This document shows, piece by piece, positions 39,577 through 49,364 of a stretch of DNA of 64,000 nucleotides. The translations under genes and the position numbers were made by a program. Source of the stretch: Undibacterium piscinae (GTDB lineage: Bacteria > Pseudomonadota > Gammaproteobacteria > Burkholderiales > Burkholderiaceae_D). Within the stretch, counting starts at the first letter, position 1. Each line of letters opens with the position of its first letter. The notes below the pieces were generated by a model, which saw only the letters and a program-made list of their open reading frames with translations, was not told the DNA's origin and did not search any database. The DNA is taken from NCBI GenBank assembly GCA_003970805.2, contig CP051152.1, forward strand, positions 434,001-498,000, given 5' to 3'.

Positions 39577-40125
39577 ATGAATAAAGCATTTGATACTGAT
39601 ACTGAGTCCGACGATGATGCAGATAACGCAGTTCCCGAGATTCCTGCCGGCGTAAAAAATTACATGACTCCTGAGGGACATCTCAGGATGAAAGCCGAAT
39701 TTCTGCAATTGATTGATGTTGATCGACCTGAAGTGGTGAGCATTGTCCATTGGGCGGCATCGAATGGTGATCGCTCCGAAAATGGTGATTACATCTATGG
39801 TAAGCGCCGCTTACGGGAAATTGACCGGCGTTTGCGCTTTCTCACCAAACGCCTCGATCTTGCCGAAGTGGTTGATCCACGCGTACATCACGGTTCTGAC
39901 CAAATCTATTTTGGTGCAACGGTCGTCTATGAGAATAAGCAAGGAGAAACACTGACGGTGACTATCGTCGGCGTCGATGAGTTTGATCCGCTGCGAGGTA
40001 AGATTAGCTGGGTTTCGCCAGTGGCGCGTGCACTTACCAAGGCCAGGGTGGGCGATTCCGTCAGTTTAAAAACCCCATTAGGCATTGATGAGTTGATCAT
40101 TCTGGATGTCAATTACCCCGAGTGA
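39577..40125 (+). CDS. greB: Transcription elongation factor GreB
   Basis: Rescues backtracked RNA polymerase by stimulating transcript cleavage. 182 residues: an acidic N-terminal extension (about 1-25), a coiled-coil domain whose tip holds the catalytic acidic residues in NGDRSENGDYIYGKRRL, and an FKBP-like C-terminal domain (GATVVYENKQGETLTVTIVG, SPVARALTKARVGD). The DYIYGK sequence separates GreB from GreA. Divergent from the response regulator. Confidence 0.93.
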   Translation: MNKAFDTDTESDDDADNAVPEIPAGVKNYMTPEGHLRMKAEFLQLIDVDRPEVVSIVHWAASNGDRSENGDYIYGKRRLREIDRRLRFLTKRLDLAEVVDPRVHHGSDQIYFGATVVYENKQGETLTVTIVGVDEFDPLRGKISWVSPVARALTKARVGDSVSLKTPLGIDELIILDVNYPE

Positions 40126-40182
40126 GGCTTGAGTGAACTTCATCATGCTAGAAAAGAATTTATAACTATTGTCTGATGCACT

Positions 40183-41550
40183 ATGAATCCTGCTTATACC
40201 CAATTGAATCATCCCTTACGCATACCGCTGGCAGCGGAGATCCATTCCCGGCCCTCACTGAGGTTACGCGCACCTGAGGCAGTTACCCATCTGGCGGTAT
40301 ATTCAAAAAGCGAAGCTCATCTTGGCGCTGATAATCTGCTGGTCCAGCAAGAGATACTTGCGTCATTTTGCAAGTATTTCGGGGTGGCTTGCCCGGCCGG
40401 AAATGCCAAATATTTTTTCCATGATTTCGGACGTTTCCGCCTGAAGTGGGAGTGCCATACCGAGTTTGCGACATTTACGTTCGTAGAAAATGAAAACGGC
40501 GAGGATGTTGCCGGGCACGGGGTGGCGCAAGCATTCTCGCGGGTCCCGATCAAACATCTTCCGCTGCAATGGTTGGCTGAGTTGCAGGGGAAAATCATGG
40601 TGGCTGCCCATGTTGTCCTGATTCAGTCGGAAGATGATCTTGAAGCAGGATATGCTCCGGTCAGAGAGTTGTTTGAGGGAAATGTATTGGTCGGAAGCTC
40701 TGTGCTGGAACGCGGTGAAGTCTGGACCGACTTTCTGATCCATGCAGACGGTTTCAGCCGGTTTGTGGTGAAGGACAGGAGTTTTCTTGATCAACAGGCT
40801 GGCCGTATCGTACAGCGTTTGTTGGAGATAGAAACCTATCGGATGATGGCTTTGTTGGGCTTGCCAAACGCCCAAAAGGCCGCGCCGGTGCTGACCTCGA
40901 TTGAAGACGAACTGGTGAAATTGACCGCCGCGTTGACGATGAGCGGTGATGCTGCGGCCGAATCTGAGCATGCTAATGGGTTCGATGAGACTGATACTGA
41001 GCAGGTGTTATTGCGCCAGATTATTGATCTGGCGGCCCGTACCGAGAGATTGTCCACCGAGAATAGCTACCGGTTTTCCGCATCCAAGGCTTATTTCACC
41101 CTGGTTCAGTCGCGAATTGATGAGTTGCGTGAACGCCGGATTGAAGGCACTCCGACCATAGAGGAGTTTATGGATAGGCGCTTGGCACCGGCAATGAACA
41201 CTTGTGAGGCGATTATGCGGCGCCAGGTCACTTTGGCCGACCGGATTGCCCACACCAATGATTTGTTGCGTACCCGTGTGGGCATCGTGCAGGAGCAGCA
41301 GAACCGCAGAATCCTGCAGTCCATGAATGCTCGCGCAGCGCAGCAATTGCGTCTGCAGCAGGCAGTTGAGGGTTTGTCGGTCGCCGCTATTAGCTATTAT
41401 GTGGCGGGCTTGTTTAACTATGCAGGCAAGGCGGTAAAGGCGATTGGGATACAGATTAACCCCGACCTCGTTACCGGATTGTTAATACCTGTCATCGCGG
41501 CGGCAGTGTGGCTAGGCTTACGCCGTATGCACCGCGGTCTGGACCATTAA
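40183..41550 (+). CDS. DUF3422 family protein
   Basis: 455 residues. The N-terminus HPLRIPLAAEIHSRPSLRLRAPE is the DUF3422 hallmark. The middle is soluble with long helices (about 270-390), and the C-terminus has two membrane segments (VAAISYYVAGLFNYAG and LVTGLLIPVIAAAVWLGL), so it is likely an inner-membrane protein with a large cytoplasmic domain. No biochemical function is established that I know of. It lies 57 bases after greB and may share its transcript. Confidence 0.85.
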   Translation: MNPAYTQLNHPLRIPLAAEIHSRPSLRLRAPEAVTHLAVYSKSEAHLGADNLLVQQEILASFCKYFGVACPAGNAKYFFHDFGRFRLKWECHTEFATFTFVENENGEDVAGHGVAQAFSRVPIKHLPLQWLAELQGKIMVAAHVVLIQSEDDLEAGYAPVRELFEGNVLVGSSVLERGEVWTDFLIHADGFSRFVVKDRSFLDQQAGRIVQRLLEIETYRMMALLGLPNAQKAAPVLTSIEDELVKLTAALTMSGDAAAESEHANGFDETDTEQVLLRQIIDLAARTERLSTENSYRFSASKAYFTLVQSRIDELRERRIEGTPTIEEFMDRRLAPAMNTCEAIMRRQVTLADRIAHTNDLLRTRVGIVQEQQNRRILQSMNARAAQQLRLQQAVEGLSVAAISYYVAGLFNYAGKAVKAIGIQINPDLVTGLLIPVIAAAVWLGLRRMHRGLDH

Positions 41551-41560
41551 TCAGAAGTGA

Positions 41561-41594
41561 AACAGCCGCCACTGGAATATCCGTGGCGGCTGTT
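41561..41594. terminator. Bidirectional terminator between DUF3422 and spoT genes
   Basis: AACAGCCGCCAC (41561-41572) and GTGGCGGCTGTT (41583-41594) form a perfect 12-base stem between two convergent genes. T-rich sequence follows on the plus strand (TTTATC) and a short one on the minus strand. Confidence 0.82.
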
Positions 41595-41633
41595 TATCAT
41601 GTGTTCGAGTGTATATGGGCGTTTGATGGATGC

Positions 41634-43916
41634 TTATCCGTGGACGCGCCAGATTTTTTTGACGCCATTTAAATGTTTGACGTTGCGCATCAGTCGGGCC
41701 AGATGGGTGCGATCTTCAATCTGTATCGTGAAGTGGATATTGGTGAGGTCATTGGCCAAGCCGTCTTCGATGCTCACATGGCTGATATTGGCATCTGATT
41801 CGCCGATTTCCGCTGCAATACGCGCTAATGCCCCGCGTTCATTACTTACCATTGCGGTAATGCGGCAATCAAAGCGGCGGTTTAAATCATCGCCCCAATT
41901 GACGTCTATCCAGCGGTCCGGTTCCCTTACTTGCATACGCTTGGCGTTTTCGCAGTAGTCTGCGTGCACGACCAATCCCTGATCGCGTTTTAACTGACCT
42001 ATGATGCCATCACCGGGAATCGGCAGGCAGCAGGGAGCCAATTGCACAGAGACGCCTTCGCTGCCATAGATCATGACAGGTTCGGGTTTACTCGATTTTT
42101 CACCTTCAAATTCCTGAAATGGTATGGATGGCGAGTCGTCTTCTACCAGGTCTAGGATGTGGCGGGCCACCAGCGCCGCCATGCGTTTGCCTATACCTAT
42201 GTCGGTGTGAAGCTCTTCTAAGGTTTTGGCGCTGGATTCATTGAGTAATTTATCCACCAGAGAAGCCGGCAGCTCCGGGTTCAGATGCACTGCCACCAAG
42301 GCTTGCGCCAACAGTTGCTTGCCTAGTTCGGTAGACTCATTGAGGCTAATGGTACGCAGATAATGCCGGATTGCAGAACGTGCTTTTCCGGTGCGGACAT
42401 ACGTGAGCCAGTTTGGTGTAGGGTGCGAATTAGGCGAAGTGATGATTTCTATGATGTCGCCGTTTTTCAGCTCGGTGCGTAGCGGCACCGGGTCATTATT
42501 GATTCTGGTCGCGATAGCCTGGTCGCCAATATCCGTATGGATGTTGTAGGCAAAATCTAGCGCCGTCGCACCACGCGGTAAGGCGATAATTTTTGATTTT
42601 GGCGTAAAAACGTAGACCGAATCCGGAAATAGATCAATTTTTACGTGTTCCAGAAACTCAGCGGAATCACCGGTCTGTTTCTGGATGTCGAGCAGCGATT
42701 GCAGCCAGGCATGAGTGCGCTGCTGTAAATCAGTCAGGCTATTGTCTTCGTTCTTATACAGCCAGTGTGCCGCAACACCGGACTCTGCGACGCGATGCAT
42801 ATCCTGAGTGCGGATCTGGAACTCGACCGGCGTACCATACGGACCAATCAGGGTGGTATGCAGCGATTGATAACCATTGCTTTTCGGAATGGCAATGTAA
42901 TCCTTGAATTTTCCTGGCATAGGCTTGTACAGCGCATGCAAGGTGCCCAGCGCAAAATAGCTGCTGGGAAAGCTGTCAACCACAACGCGAAATCCGTAGA
43001 CATCAAGTACTTGTGAAAAACTCAGCCGTTTGTCATGCATCTTACGATAAATGCCGTACAGGGTTTTTTCCCTGCCATAGACTTCTGCACCCAAACCGGC
43101 GGCACTGAGCGAGCTTTTTACCGCTTCCATGATCTTGTTGACCACTTCGCGGCGATTGCCGCGTGCTGCCTTGACCGCTTTTGCCAAGGTGCGGTAACGC
43201 ATCGGGTAGATATGGGCAAATGCCAGATCTTGTAACTCGCGATAGATGTTGTTGAGACCTAGTCTATGCGCGATCGGCACGTAGACTTCCATGGTCTCGC
43301 GTGAAATACGCCTTTGCTTCTCGGCAGACATCACGCCTAGTGTGCGCATATTGTGCAGGCGATCAGCAAGCTTGACCAGAATGACCCGGACATCGCGGGC
43401 CATCGCCAACAGCATTTTGCGGAAATTTTCCGCCTGAGCTTCTATGTGACTTTGAAACTCAATTTTTTCCAGTTTGGACAGCCCGTCAACCAGAGCGGCA
43501 ACCGGAGCGCCAAAGCGCTCTATCAGTTCTTCCTTCTTGACATCCTGATCTTCCATTACATCATGCAGCAAGGCGGCCATGATAGCCTGTACGTCTAGCT
43601 TCCATTCCGCGCAAATTTCGGCGACGGCGATAGGGTGCGAGATGTAAGGTTCACCGGATTTTCTGACTTGGCCCAGATGCATTTCATCGGAAAAACGATA
43701 TGCTTCCCTGACTAATTTCAGGTCACTAGGAGAAAGATATTCAGAAAGTCGGTTGGTGAGGTCTGTGATAGACGCGGACCCGGTCACGGCAGGGCGATGA
43801 GATGTGTCGATGGCGGTGTGTGTGGCTGGGATAGTCTTCGAGCGTTGCATTGCGACAGAATGTGCTGATGTTTCAGAAACGGTAGGGAAGGCGGATGAGT
43901 TGTTGGTAGCATTCAT
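41634..43916 (-). CDS. spoT: Bifunctional (p)ppGpp synthetase/hydrolase SpoT (Rel)
   Basis: Makes and degrades the alarmone (p)ppGpp. 760 residues: a hydrolase HD domain with YISHPIAVAEI and His118-Asp119 in LLHDVMED, the synthetase domain (about 245-365) with YGREKTLYGIYRKM, VYGFRVVV and DYIAIPKSNGYQSLH, a TGS domain (VFTPKSKIIALPRGATALDFAY) and a C-terminal ACT domain. The intact HD motif marks the bifunctional type rather than RelA. An N-terminal low-complexity segment (1-45) is unusual but common in this order. Same-strand neighbours are rpoZ and gmk. Confidence 0.93.
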   Translation of the reverse strand: MNATNNSSAFPTVSETSAHSVAMQRSKTIPATHTAIDTSHRPAVTGSASITDLTNRLSEYLSPSDLKLVREAYRFSDEMHLGQVRKSGEPYISHPIAVAEICAEWKLDVQAIMAALLHDVMEDQDVKKEELIERFGAPVAALVDGLSKLEKIEFQSHIEAQAENFRKMLLAMARDVRVILVKLADRLHNMRTLGVMSAEKQRRISRETMEVYVPIAHRLGLNNIYRELQDLAFAHIYPMRYRTLAKAVKAARGNRREVVNKIMEAVKSSLSAAGLGAEVYGREKTLYGIYRKMHDKRLSFSQVLDVYGFRVVVDSFPSSYFALGTLHALYKPMPGKFKDYIAIPKSNGYQSLHTTLIGPYGTPVEFQIRTQDMHRVAESGVAAHWLYKNEDNSLTDLQQRTHAWLQSLLDIQKQTGDSAEFLEHVKIDLFPDSVYVFTPKSKIIALPRGATALDFAYNIHTDIGDQAIATRINNDPVPLRTELKNGDIIEIITSPNSHPTPNWLTYVRTGKARSAIRHYLRTISLNESTELGKQLLAQALVAVHLNPELPASLVDKLLNESSAKTLEELHTDIGIGKRMAALVARHILDLVEDDSPSIPFQEFEGEKSSKPEPVMIYGSEGVSVQLAPCCLPIPGDGIIGQLKRDQGLVVHADYCENAKRMQVREPDRWIDVNWGDDLNRRFDCRITAMVSNERGALARIAAEIGESDANISHVSIEDGLANDLTNIHFTIQIEDRTHLARLMRNVKHLNGVKKIWRVHG

Positions 43917-43961
43917 GCTGTCTAATCCCCGGCCGTTTCATGATCGTAATGCTAGGTAAAA

Positions 43962-44165
43962 TTAAAATGGAACTTTTTTCAGCATTTCTATGCCAACTTT
44001 ACCTTCGGCAATTTCACGCAAAGCAACTACTGTAGGTTTGTCTTTAGACTCAATCTTTGGTGTGTGACCTTGCAGCAGCTGGCGCGCGCGATAGGTTGCG
44101 CACAGGGTCAGCTGAAAGCGGTTAGGGATGTTTTTCAGGGCGTCTTCAATTGTAATACGTGCCAT
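43962..44165 (-). CDS. rpoZ: RNA polymerase omega subunit
   Basis: 67 residues starting [21 protein letters not shown], followed by the conserved YRARQLLQG and [16 protein letters not shown]. Omega aids assembly of RNA polymerase and forms part of the ppGpp binding site 1, so its place between gmk and spoT is functionally coherent as well as conserved. Nine bases separate it from gmk. Confidence 0.95.
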   Translation of the reverse strand: MARITIEDALKNIPNRFQLTLCATYRARQLLQGHTPKIESKDKPTVVALREIAEGKVGIEMLKKVPF

Positions 44166-44174
44166 AGTGGTTCC

Positions 44175-44822
44175 TTAAATCGTGGGGTTAGCATGAATAC
44201 CCAGCTGGGCAAACAGCGCTGTATTGCGCGACGCTTGCTGCGCAAAGCGGCAGCGGGTGGCTTTAACGATCGCATTTAATTCGGATAACGCAATCGCAAA
44301 TTCTTGGTTGATAATAACATATTCGAACTCGGAAGCGTGCGCGATTTCACCGCCAGCCGCCAGAATCCGCCTGGTAATGATGTGTGGTTCGTCTTGGCCG
44401 CGCTTTTTCAGGCGCTCTTCCAGTGCAGGTATGGATGGCGGGAGAATGAAAATCCCGACCGCTTGCGGGAAGCGTTTTTTAACTTGCTGCGTCCCTTGCC
44501 AGTCAATTTCCAGCAAAATATCGGTGCCGGCCGCCATTTGCTGCTCAATCAGCAGTCTGGACGTTCCGTAGTAATTGCCATGCACTTCTGCCGACTCGAG
44601 GAATTCCCCCTCGGTTTTGCGTTTTAAAAAATCGTCAACCGTGGTGAAATGATATTCCCGTCCATCGACTTCACCGGGGCGCGGGTCTCTGGTGGTAAAT
44701 GATATGGAGAGTTTAATAGCTGGTTCTTGCAGTAATAATGCATTGACCAGCGTAGATTTGCCCGCGCCAGATGGAGCTGCAACCAAAAACAGACTGCCTG
44801 CGGTAGATGTACTTGCTAGCAT
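44175..44822 (-). CDS. gmk: Guanylate kinase
   Basis: Phosphorylates GMP to GDP. 215 residues: P-loop [11 protein letters not shown] near the N-terminus, [17 protein letters not shown] as the GMP-binding segment, and [15 protein letters not shown] as Walker B. Intact and of usual length. It likely has its own promoter, since a terminator follows yicC upstream. Confidence 0.95.
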   Translation of the reverse strand: MLASTSTAGSLFLVAAPSGAGKSTLVNALLLQEPAIKLSISFTTRDPRPGEVDGREYHFTTVDDFLKRKTEGEFLESAEVHGNYYGTSRLLIEQQMAAGTDILLEIDWQGTQQVKKRFPQAVGIFILPPSIPALEERLKKRGQDEPHIITRRILAAGGEIAHASEFEYVIINQEFAIALSELNAIVKATRCRFAQQASRNTALFAQLGIHANPTI

Positions 44823-44910
44823 GATTTTCTCTCTGGGGGTCGGTTTTATAAATAATGAAAACCTAGGGAGTATGGTAGTTAATGCACCATATTCCGCGGT
44901 TAATTAAAGC

Positions 44911-44937
44911 GGCTAAAAATATACTGGCGGCAGTATA
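44911..44937 (-). terminator. Terminator after yicC
   Basis: TATACTG (44920-44926) pairs with CAGTATA (44931-44937) around four bases. On the minus strand five T follow. The stem is short and AT-rich, so it is probably a weak terminator. Confidence 0.6.
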
Positions 44938-44952
44938 GAGAAAAGCCCGGCG

Positions 44953-45855
44953 TTATTCAAGATTTTGGACCTGCTCTCGCATTTGTTCTATGTATAGCTT
45001 AAGTTCCATGGAGGCGTCTGCCAATTCCTTGATGGCTGCCTTGGCGCCCAGTGTATTGGCTTCCCGGTTTAATTCCTGCATCATGAAGTCTAGGCGTTTT
45101 CCTACCTGCCCGCCGGTTTTCAGGATCTGCCTGGTTTCTGTCAGATGCGCGGACAAGCGTGCCAATTCTTCCGTGACATCAATCCTTATCCCATACATCG
45201 TCACTTCCTGGCGAATTCTATCCAGCGCTTCATCTCTGCTGATTGTTTGTGTTGTATTGGTGATGCCATTTTTTGCCGCAAAACCTAGTGCCTCTTCCAG
45301 TCGTGTGGTGGCTTTTTGCTGGAATTGTTGCACTACCTGCGGCAGTAATGGGGCGATACGAAGAACAATCTGTTCCATGGCATCAATCCGACTGATCAAG
45401 GCTAATTCCAGTGCCGCGCCTTCACGTTCCCTGCTGGTAATGAAGGCTTCTAGTGTGGACTGAATTGTCGCAGTGATGGCTGCCTGCAATGTGTCTGCAT
45501 TGATTTCGGACTCTTCAATCAAGCCTGGCCAGCGTAAAATCTCGTGACTGCTCAGTGGAGCTGCAGACGGAAAGCGCTGATGGATTGAGGCCTGAAAATC
45601 CGCGATTTGTTCCATGATTGCGGCATTTAGGACCTTTCCTGCCGCATTGTTCACTTTTTTCCCGAAACTGAAGCGGCACTCTACTTTGCCGCGATTGAGT
45701 CTGCGTGAAATGGCATCTCTAAATAACGGTTCTACCGAGCGGAAATCATCGTTAATACGGAACTGTAGGTCGAGAAAGCGCGAGTTGACGCTTTTTATTT
45801 CTATCGTGATAGTGCCTGCATCATTCTCGTGGGTGCTGGTGGCGTAACCAGTCAT
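44953..45855 (-). CDS. yicC: YicC/YloC family endoribonuclease
   Basis: 300 residues from ATG 45855, the Met of the family signature SMTGYAT; translation may begin five codons earlier at TTG (IYSMTGYA). The N-terminal YicC_N domain has VNSRFLDLQFRI and the C-terminal DUF1732 domain has VTEELARLSAHL and GKRLDFMMQELNREANTLGAKA. Family members are ring-shaped RNases or RNA-decay factors. It is divergent from the kinase gene, 175 bases apart. Confidence 0.92.
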   Translation of the reverse strand: MTGYATSTHENDAGTITIEIKSVNSRFLDLQFRINDDFRSVEPLFRDAISRRLNRGKVECRFSFGKKVNNAAGKVLNAAIMEQIADFQASIHQRFPSAAPLSSHEILRWPGLIEESEINADTLQAAITATIQSTLEAFITSREREGAALELALISRIDAMEQIVLRIAPLLPQVVQQFQQKATTRLEEALGFAAKNGITNTTQTISRDEALDRIRQEVTMYGIRIDVTEELARLSAHLTETRQILKTGGQVGKRLDFMMQELNREANTLGAKAAIKELADASMELKLYIEQMREQVQNLE

Positions 45856-46030
45856 GCTATAAATGCTCAATTGTTTTCCTTGGTATGCTGTTACGATAGT
45901 GGAATTATTTGAATAATACTGAAATAATTTAGGAAAGTTTCGGTTTTGTCGATGGCCAGGGTGAGGCGAGTCTTTACAAACATAAGAATAATCAACACAA
46001 TCCACATAAATGCTATGGATATAGGAAGAT

Positions 46031-47043
46031 ATGGCCGCACAAAATAACGCTCCCTTGCCAGATGGCTTGGAAATTGCCGGATACCGCATTGTAAAGAAGA
46101 TTGCATCTGGCGGGTTTAGTATTGTTTATCTCGCTTCGGATGAAGACGGGAATGCCGTTGCAATTAAAGAATATTTACCAAGCTCTCTTGCCCTGCGTCA
46201 GCAAGGTGAGCTGGTTCCGTCGATTTCTCCTGAAAACCTGCCGGTCTATCGCATCGGCTTGAAGTGTTTTTTCGAAGAGGGGCGGGCTTTGGCGCGTATT
46301 GCGCATCCTAACGTAGTAAGCGTCCTGAATTTCTTCCGGGCCAATGAAACCGTGTACATGGTAATGGCTTACGAATCCGGGCGTTCTTTGCAAGAGCACA
46401 TATTGCGTCGCCGGGATAAGGGTGAAAAACCACTGGTGTCCGAGCGCTTCATTCGCAGAATGTTCAACCTGGTCATGAATGGTTTGCGTGAAGTGCACAC
46501 TAATAAATTACTGCACCTTGATTTAAAACCGGCAAAAATATTTATTTGCGTCTTGATGGTACCCCTATTTTGCTTGATTTTGGCGCTGCCCGTCAGACCC
46601 TTAAGACTGATCTCCCTAAGCTTTACCCTATGTATACGCCGGGCTTTGCCGCTCCTGAGTTGTACTCGAAAAATGGCAATCTGGGGCCGTGGACCGATAT
46701 TTACAGCATAGGCGCATCAATTTTTGCCTGCATGGTCGGCGCACCGCCTCAGCCTGCGGATCAGCGTAAGACTCTCGACAAGATGGAGAGTCATTACAGG
46801 AAGCTTGATGGGCTGTATTCTTCCGAACTCATAGAAGTGGTTCGTATGTGTTTAAATATTGATCCCTTGGATAGGCCGCAAAGCGTGTTTGCGCTTCAGA
46901 AGGCATTGGCCGCCTTATCTCAGCCCAAGAAAGAACTGACGTTTATGGAGAAAACCAAGCTCAAGATTTCCTCAATCTTCCATCGGGACGGGGGTGGTGA
47001 TGGAAAAGACCATACGACCATTCATGACAGCACGCAGATGTAA
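46031..47043 (+). pseudogene. Ser/Thr protein kinase (Hanks type), frameshifted in the catalytic loop
   Basis: The N-terminal lobe has the glycine loop IASGGFSIVYLA and the ATP lysine in VAIKEYLP. The catalytic loop begins HLDLKPA, with HLD in place of HRD. There the frame breaks in a run of five A (46534-46538). The other frame continues LDGTPILLDFGAAR (the DFG motif), YTPGFAAPELYS and GPWTDIYSIGASIFACMVG to a stop at 47043. Three A would give the canonical KPAN; six would restore the frame with an extra Lys. The repaired protein has about 337 residues with no membrane helix. The PP2C phosphatase follows after 60 bases, so they are a natural pair. Confidence 0.82.
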
Positions 47044-47103
47044 CTGTGGCTGTCAGAGTCCTTTATTTTTTTCGTAACAGAACATTATTCATCACTTAAT
47101 TCC

Positions 47104-48039
47104 ATGCGATTTTCCGTCTATCAAGCAAGCAATATCGGTGGCCGTAAGGTCAATCAAGATCGTATGGGGTATAGCTTTACCCGCGATACTATTTTACTGT
47201 TATTGGCTGACGGCATGGGTGGTCATATTCTCGGTGAGATGGCAGCTACGATTACGATGCAGACCATAGGCAATTTGTTTCAGCAACATGCCCATCCTAT
47301 GATTGTCCGTCCCGAGCGATTTTTGGAGGATAGTTTTTTGGCTGCGCATAATGAGATCCATCGCTATAAAGCTGCCAATAATCTGCCCGAGACTCCGCGT
47401 ACTACCATAGTTGCCTGCTTGATTCAAAATGGCCACGCCTACTGGGCGCATTGCGGAGATTCTCGCTTGTACTGGATGCGCAATGGGCAAATCCTGTTGC
47501 GCACGAAAGACCATTCCAGGCTTGAAACCTTGATTGCCCAAGGCAAGGTTGACCCGTCTGAGCGCCATACCCATCCGGACCGCAATAAATTGTTTAACTG
47601 TCTGGGTGCACCCAATGCACCTATCGTTGAGTTGTCGCGCCGCGCCGCGTTGCAGCCGGGTGATCTGATCATGCTCTGTTCTGATGGCTTATGGTCGGTG
47701 CTGCCTGATCATGTATTGGCGCAACGCTTGCACGAGCACACGATTGTTCGCGCCATTCCGGAACTAATTCATTCTGCGACGGATATCGCAGGCAAGCAAA
47801 GTGACAATGTTACCGCTCTCGCCATGATGTGGGAGGGCGGTGATAATTTGGACGATGCGTCCATTATTTCTACCAATACCTTGCCGGTAGGATCGATGAC
47901 GACCACGATACAAGCTGGTTCTGCGGCTGATATGGAGGCCGAAGATGTTGACCTCTTCAACGACGCAGAGATTGAAAAAGCTATCGCTGAGATTCGTACC
48001 GCCATTCATAATTCATCCCGTATTACCAATAAGAGTTAA
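47104..48039 (+). CDS. PP2C-type protein phosphatase
   Basis: 311 residues. The PPM/PP2C metal motifs are all present: GGRKVNQDRMG near the N-terminus, ADGMGGH, HCGDSRLYW, CSDGLWSVL and KQSDNVTAL. It should remove phosphate from Ser/Thr, probably opposing the adjacent kinase. The last 60 residues are an acidic extension beyond the domain (MEAEDVDLFNDAEIEKAIAEI) of unknown role. Followed 6 bases later by rph. Confidence 0.92.
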   Translation: MRFSVYQASNIGGRKVNQDRMGYSFTRDTILLLLADGMGGHILGEMAATITMQTIGNLFQQHAHPMIVRPERFLEDSFLAAHNEIHRYKAANNLPETPRTTIVACLIQNGHAYWAHCGDSRLYWMRNGQILLRTKDHSRLETLIAQGKVDPSERHTHPDRNKLFNCLGAPNAPIVELSRRAALQPGDLIMLCSDGLWSVLPDHVLAQRLHEHTIVRAIPELIHSATDIAGKQSDNVTALAMMWEGGDNLDDASIISTNTLPVGSMTTTIQAGSAADMEAEDVDLFNDAEIEKAIAEIRTAIHNSSRITNKS

Positions 48040-48045
48040 TTTATC

Positions 48046-48783
48046 ATGTCTCAATTTCAACGCCCTAGCGGGCGTAACACGGATGCTTTGCGTCCGGTAG
48101 TAATCAATCGCCATTTCACCAAGCATGCTGAAGGCTCAGTGTTAATTGAGTTCGGTGGTACCAAAGTGATTTGCACCGCCAGCATAGAAGACAAAGTTCC
48201 TGGATTTTTGAAGGGTAAAGGTAAGGGCTGGATGACGGCCGAGTACGGCATGTTGCCGCGCTCTACGCACACCCGTATGGATCGTGAAGCGGCCAAGGGC
48301 AAACAGTCCGGTCGCACTCAGGAGATACAACGCCTGATCGGCCGTTCGCTGCGGGCGGCGTTTGATCTGGACGCCTTTGGCGAGCGCACCCTGCATATCG
48401 ATTGCGATGTGATCCAGGCCGATGGCGGTACCCGTACCGCCGCGATTACCGGTGCGATGGTGGCAGCTTATGACGCTTTCTCCAAGTTGCTTGAGCGTGG
48501 TGTGATTTCCGCGATTCCTGTAAAGCATTTTGTGGCCGCTATTTCGGTGGGGGTCTATCAAGGTACTCCGGTACTTGATTTGGATTATCTGGAGGATTCC
48601 GGTTGCGATACCGATATGAATGTCGTCATGACAGAAGAAGGGCATTTCATTGAAGTGCAGGGGACTGCAGAAGGGGTGGCGTTTGATCGTGCCACGCTCA
48701 ATTCTTTGCTCGATCTCGCCGCTGAAGGAATCTCTGATTTGATCGCACTACAAAAACAAGTACTGGGTCTGCAGATATCATGA
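48046..48783 (+). CDS. rph: Ribonuclease PH
   Basis: Phosphate-dependent 3' exonuclease that trims tRNA 3' ends. 245 residues with the RNase PH core: [17 protein letters not shown], the [17 protein letters not shown] motif and [19 protein letters not shown]. Intact length. Its stop overlaps the rdgB start by four bases. Confidence 0.96.
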   Translation: MSQFQRPSGRNTDALRPVVINRHFTKHAEGSVLIEFGGTKVICTASIEDKVPGFLKGKGKGWMTAEYGMLPRSTHTRMDREAAKGKQSGRTQEIQRLIGRSLRAAFDLDAFGERTLHIDCDVIQADGGTRTAAITGAMVAAYDAFSKLLERGVISAIPVKHFVAAISVGVYQGTPVLDLDYLEDSGCDTDMNVVMTEEGHFIEVQGTAEGVAFDRATLNSLLDLAAEGISDLIALQKQVLGLQIS

Positions 48784-49364
48784 CGCGCAAGATAGTATTA
48801 GCTTCCAATAATCAGGGCAAGCTCAAGGAATTTTTTCAAATTTTGGCACCGCTTGGTATTAGCTTGCATGCGCAAGGTGAGTTTGATGTGCCAGAGGTAG
48901 AAGAGCCTTACCTGACATTTATCGAGAATGCACTACTTAAGGCCAGACATGCTGCGCGTTTGACGGGTTTGCCGGCATTGGCGGACGATTCTGGTCTATG
49001 CGTGAATGCTCTGCAGGGTGCGCCCGGAGTGCATTCCGCACGTTTCGCGGGTGAGCCGAAATCCGATAGTGCGAATAATCAGCATCTGGTCGCGACACTT
49101 GCGTCACATCCTGATAAATCCGCCTATTACTATTGTGTCCTGGTCTATGTCCGCTCTGAATTCGATCCGCAACCGGTTATCGCAGATGGTTGCTGGCCCG
49201 GTGAGATTGTGACGGAGGCACGAGGTGAGTATGGTTTTGGCTATGATCCGCATTTTTTGATACCGTCGTTAGGTAAAACAGTGGCACAGCTATCTCCCCT
49301 GGAAAAGAATAGTTTATCTCACCGGGGACAGGCATTGCGTGCCTTGCTTGAAAAGTTAAAATGA
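48780..49364 (+). CDS. rdgB: XTP/dITP diphosphatase RdgB
   Basis: Removes non-canonical purine triphosphates (dITP, XTP) from the nucleotide pool. 194 residues with the N-terminal substrate motif [12 protein letters not shown], the catalytic [12 protein letters not shown], and the C-terminal [14 protein letters not shown] sequence ([10 protein letters not shown]) and SHRGQAL. Overlaps rph by four bases and hemW by four bases. Confidence 0.95.
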   Translation: MTRKIVLASNNQGKLKEFFQILAPLGISLHAQGEFDVPEVEEPYLTFIENALLKARHAARLTGLPALADDSGLCVNALQGAPGVHSARFAGEPKSDSANNQHLVATLASHPDKSAYYYCVLVYVRSEFDPQPVIADGCWPGEIVTEARGEYGFGYDPHFLIPSLGKTVAQLSPLEKNSLSHRGQALRALLEKLK

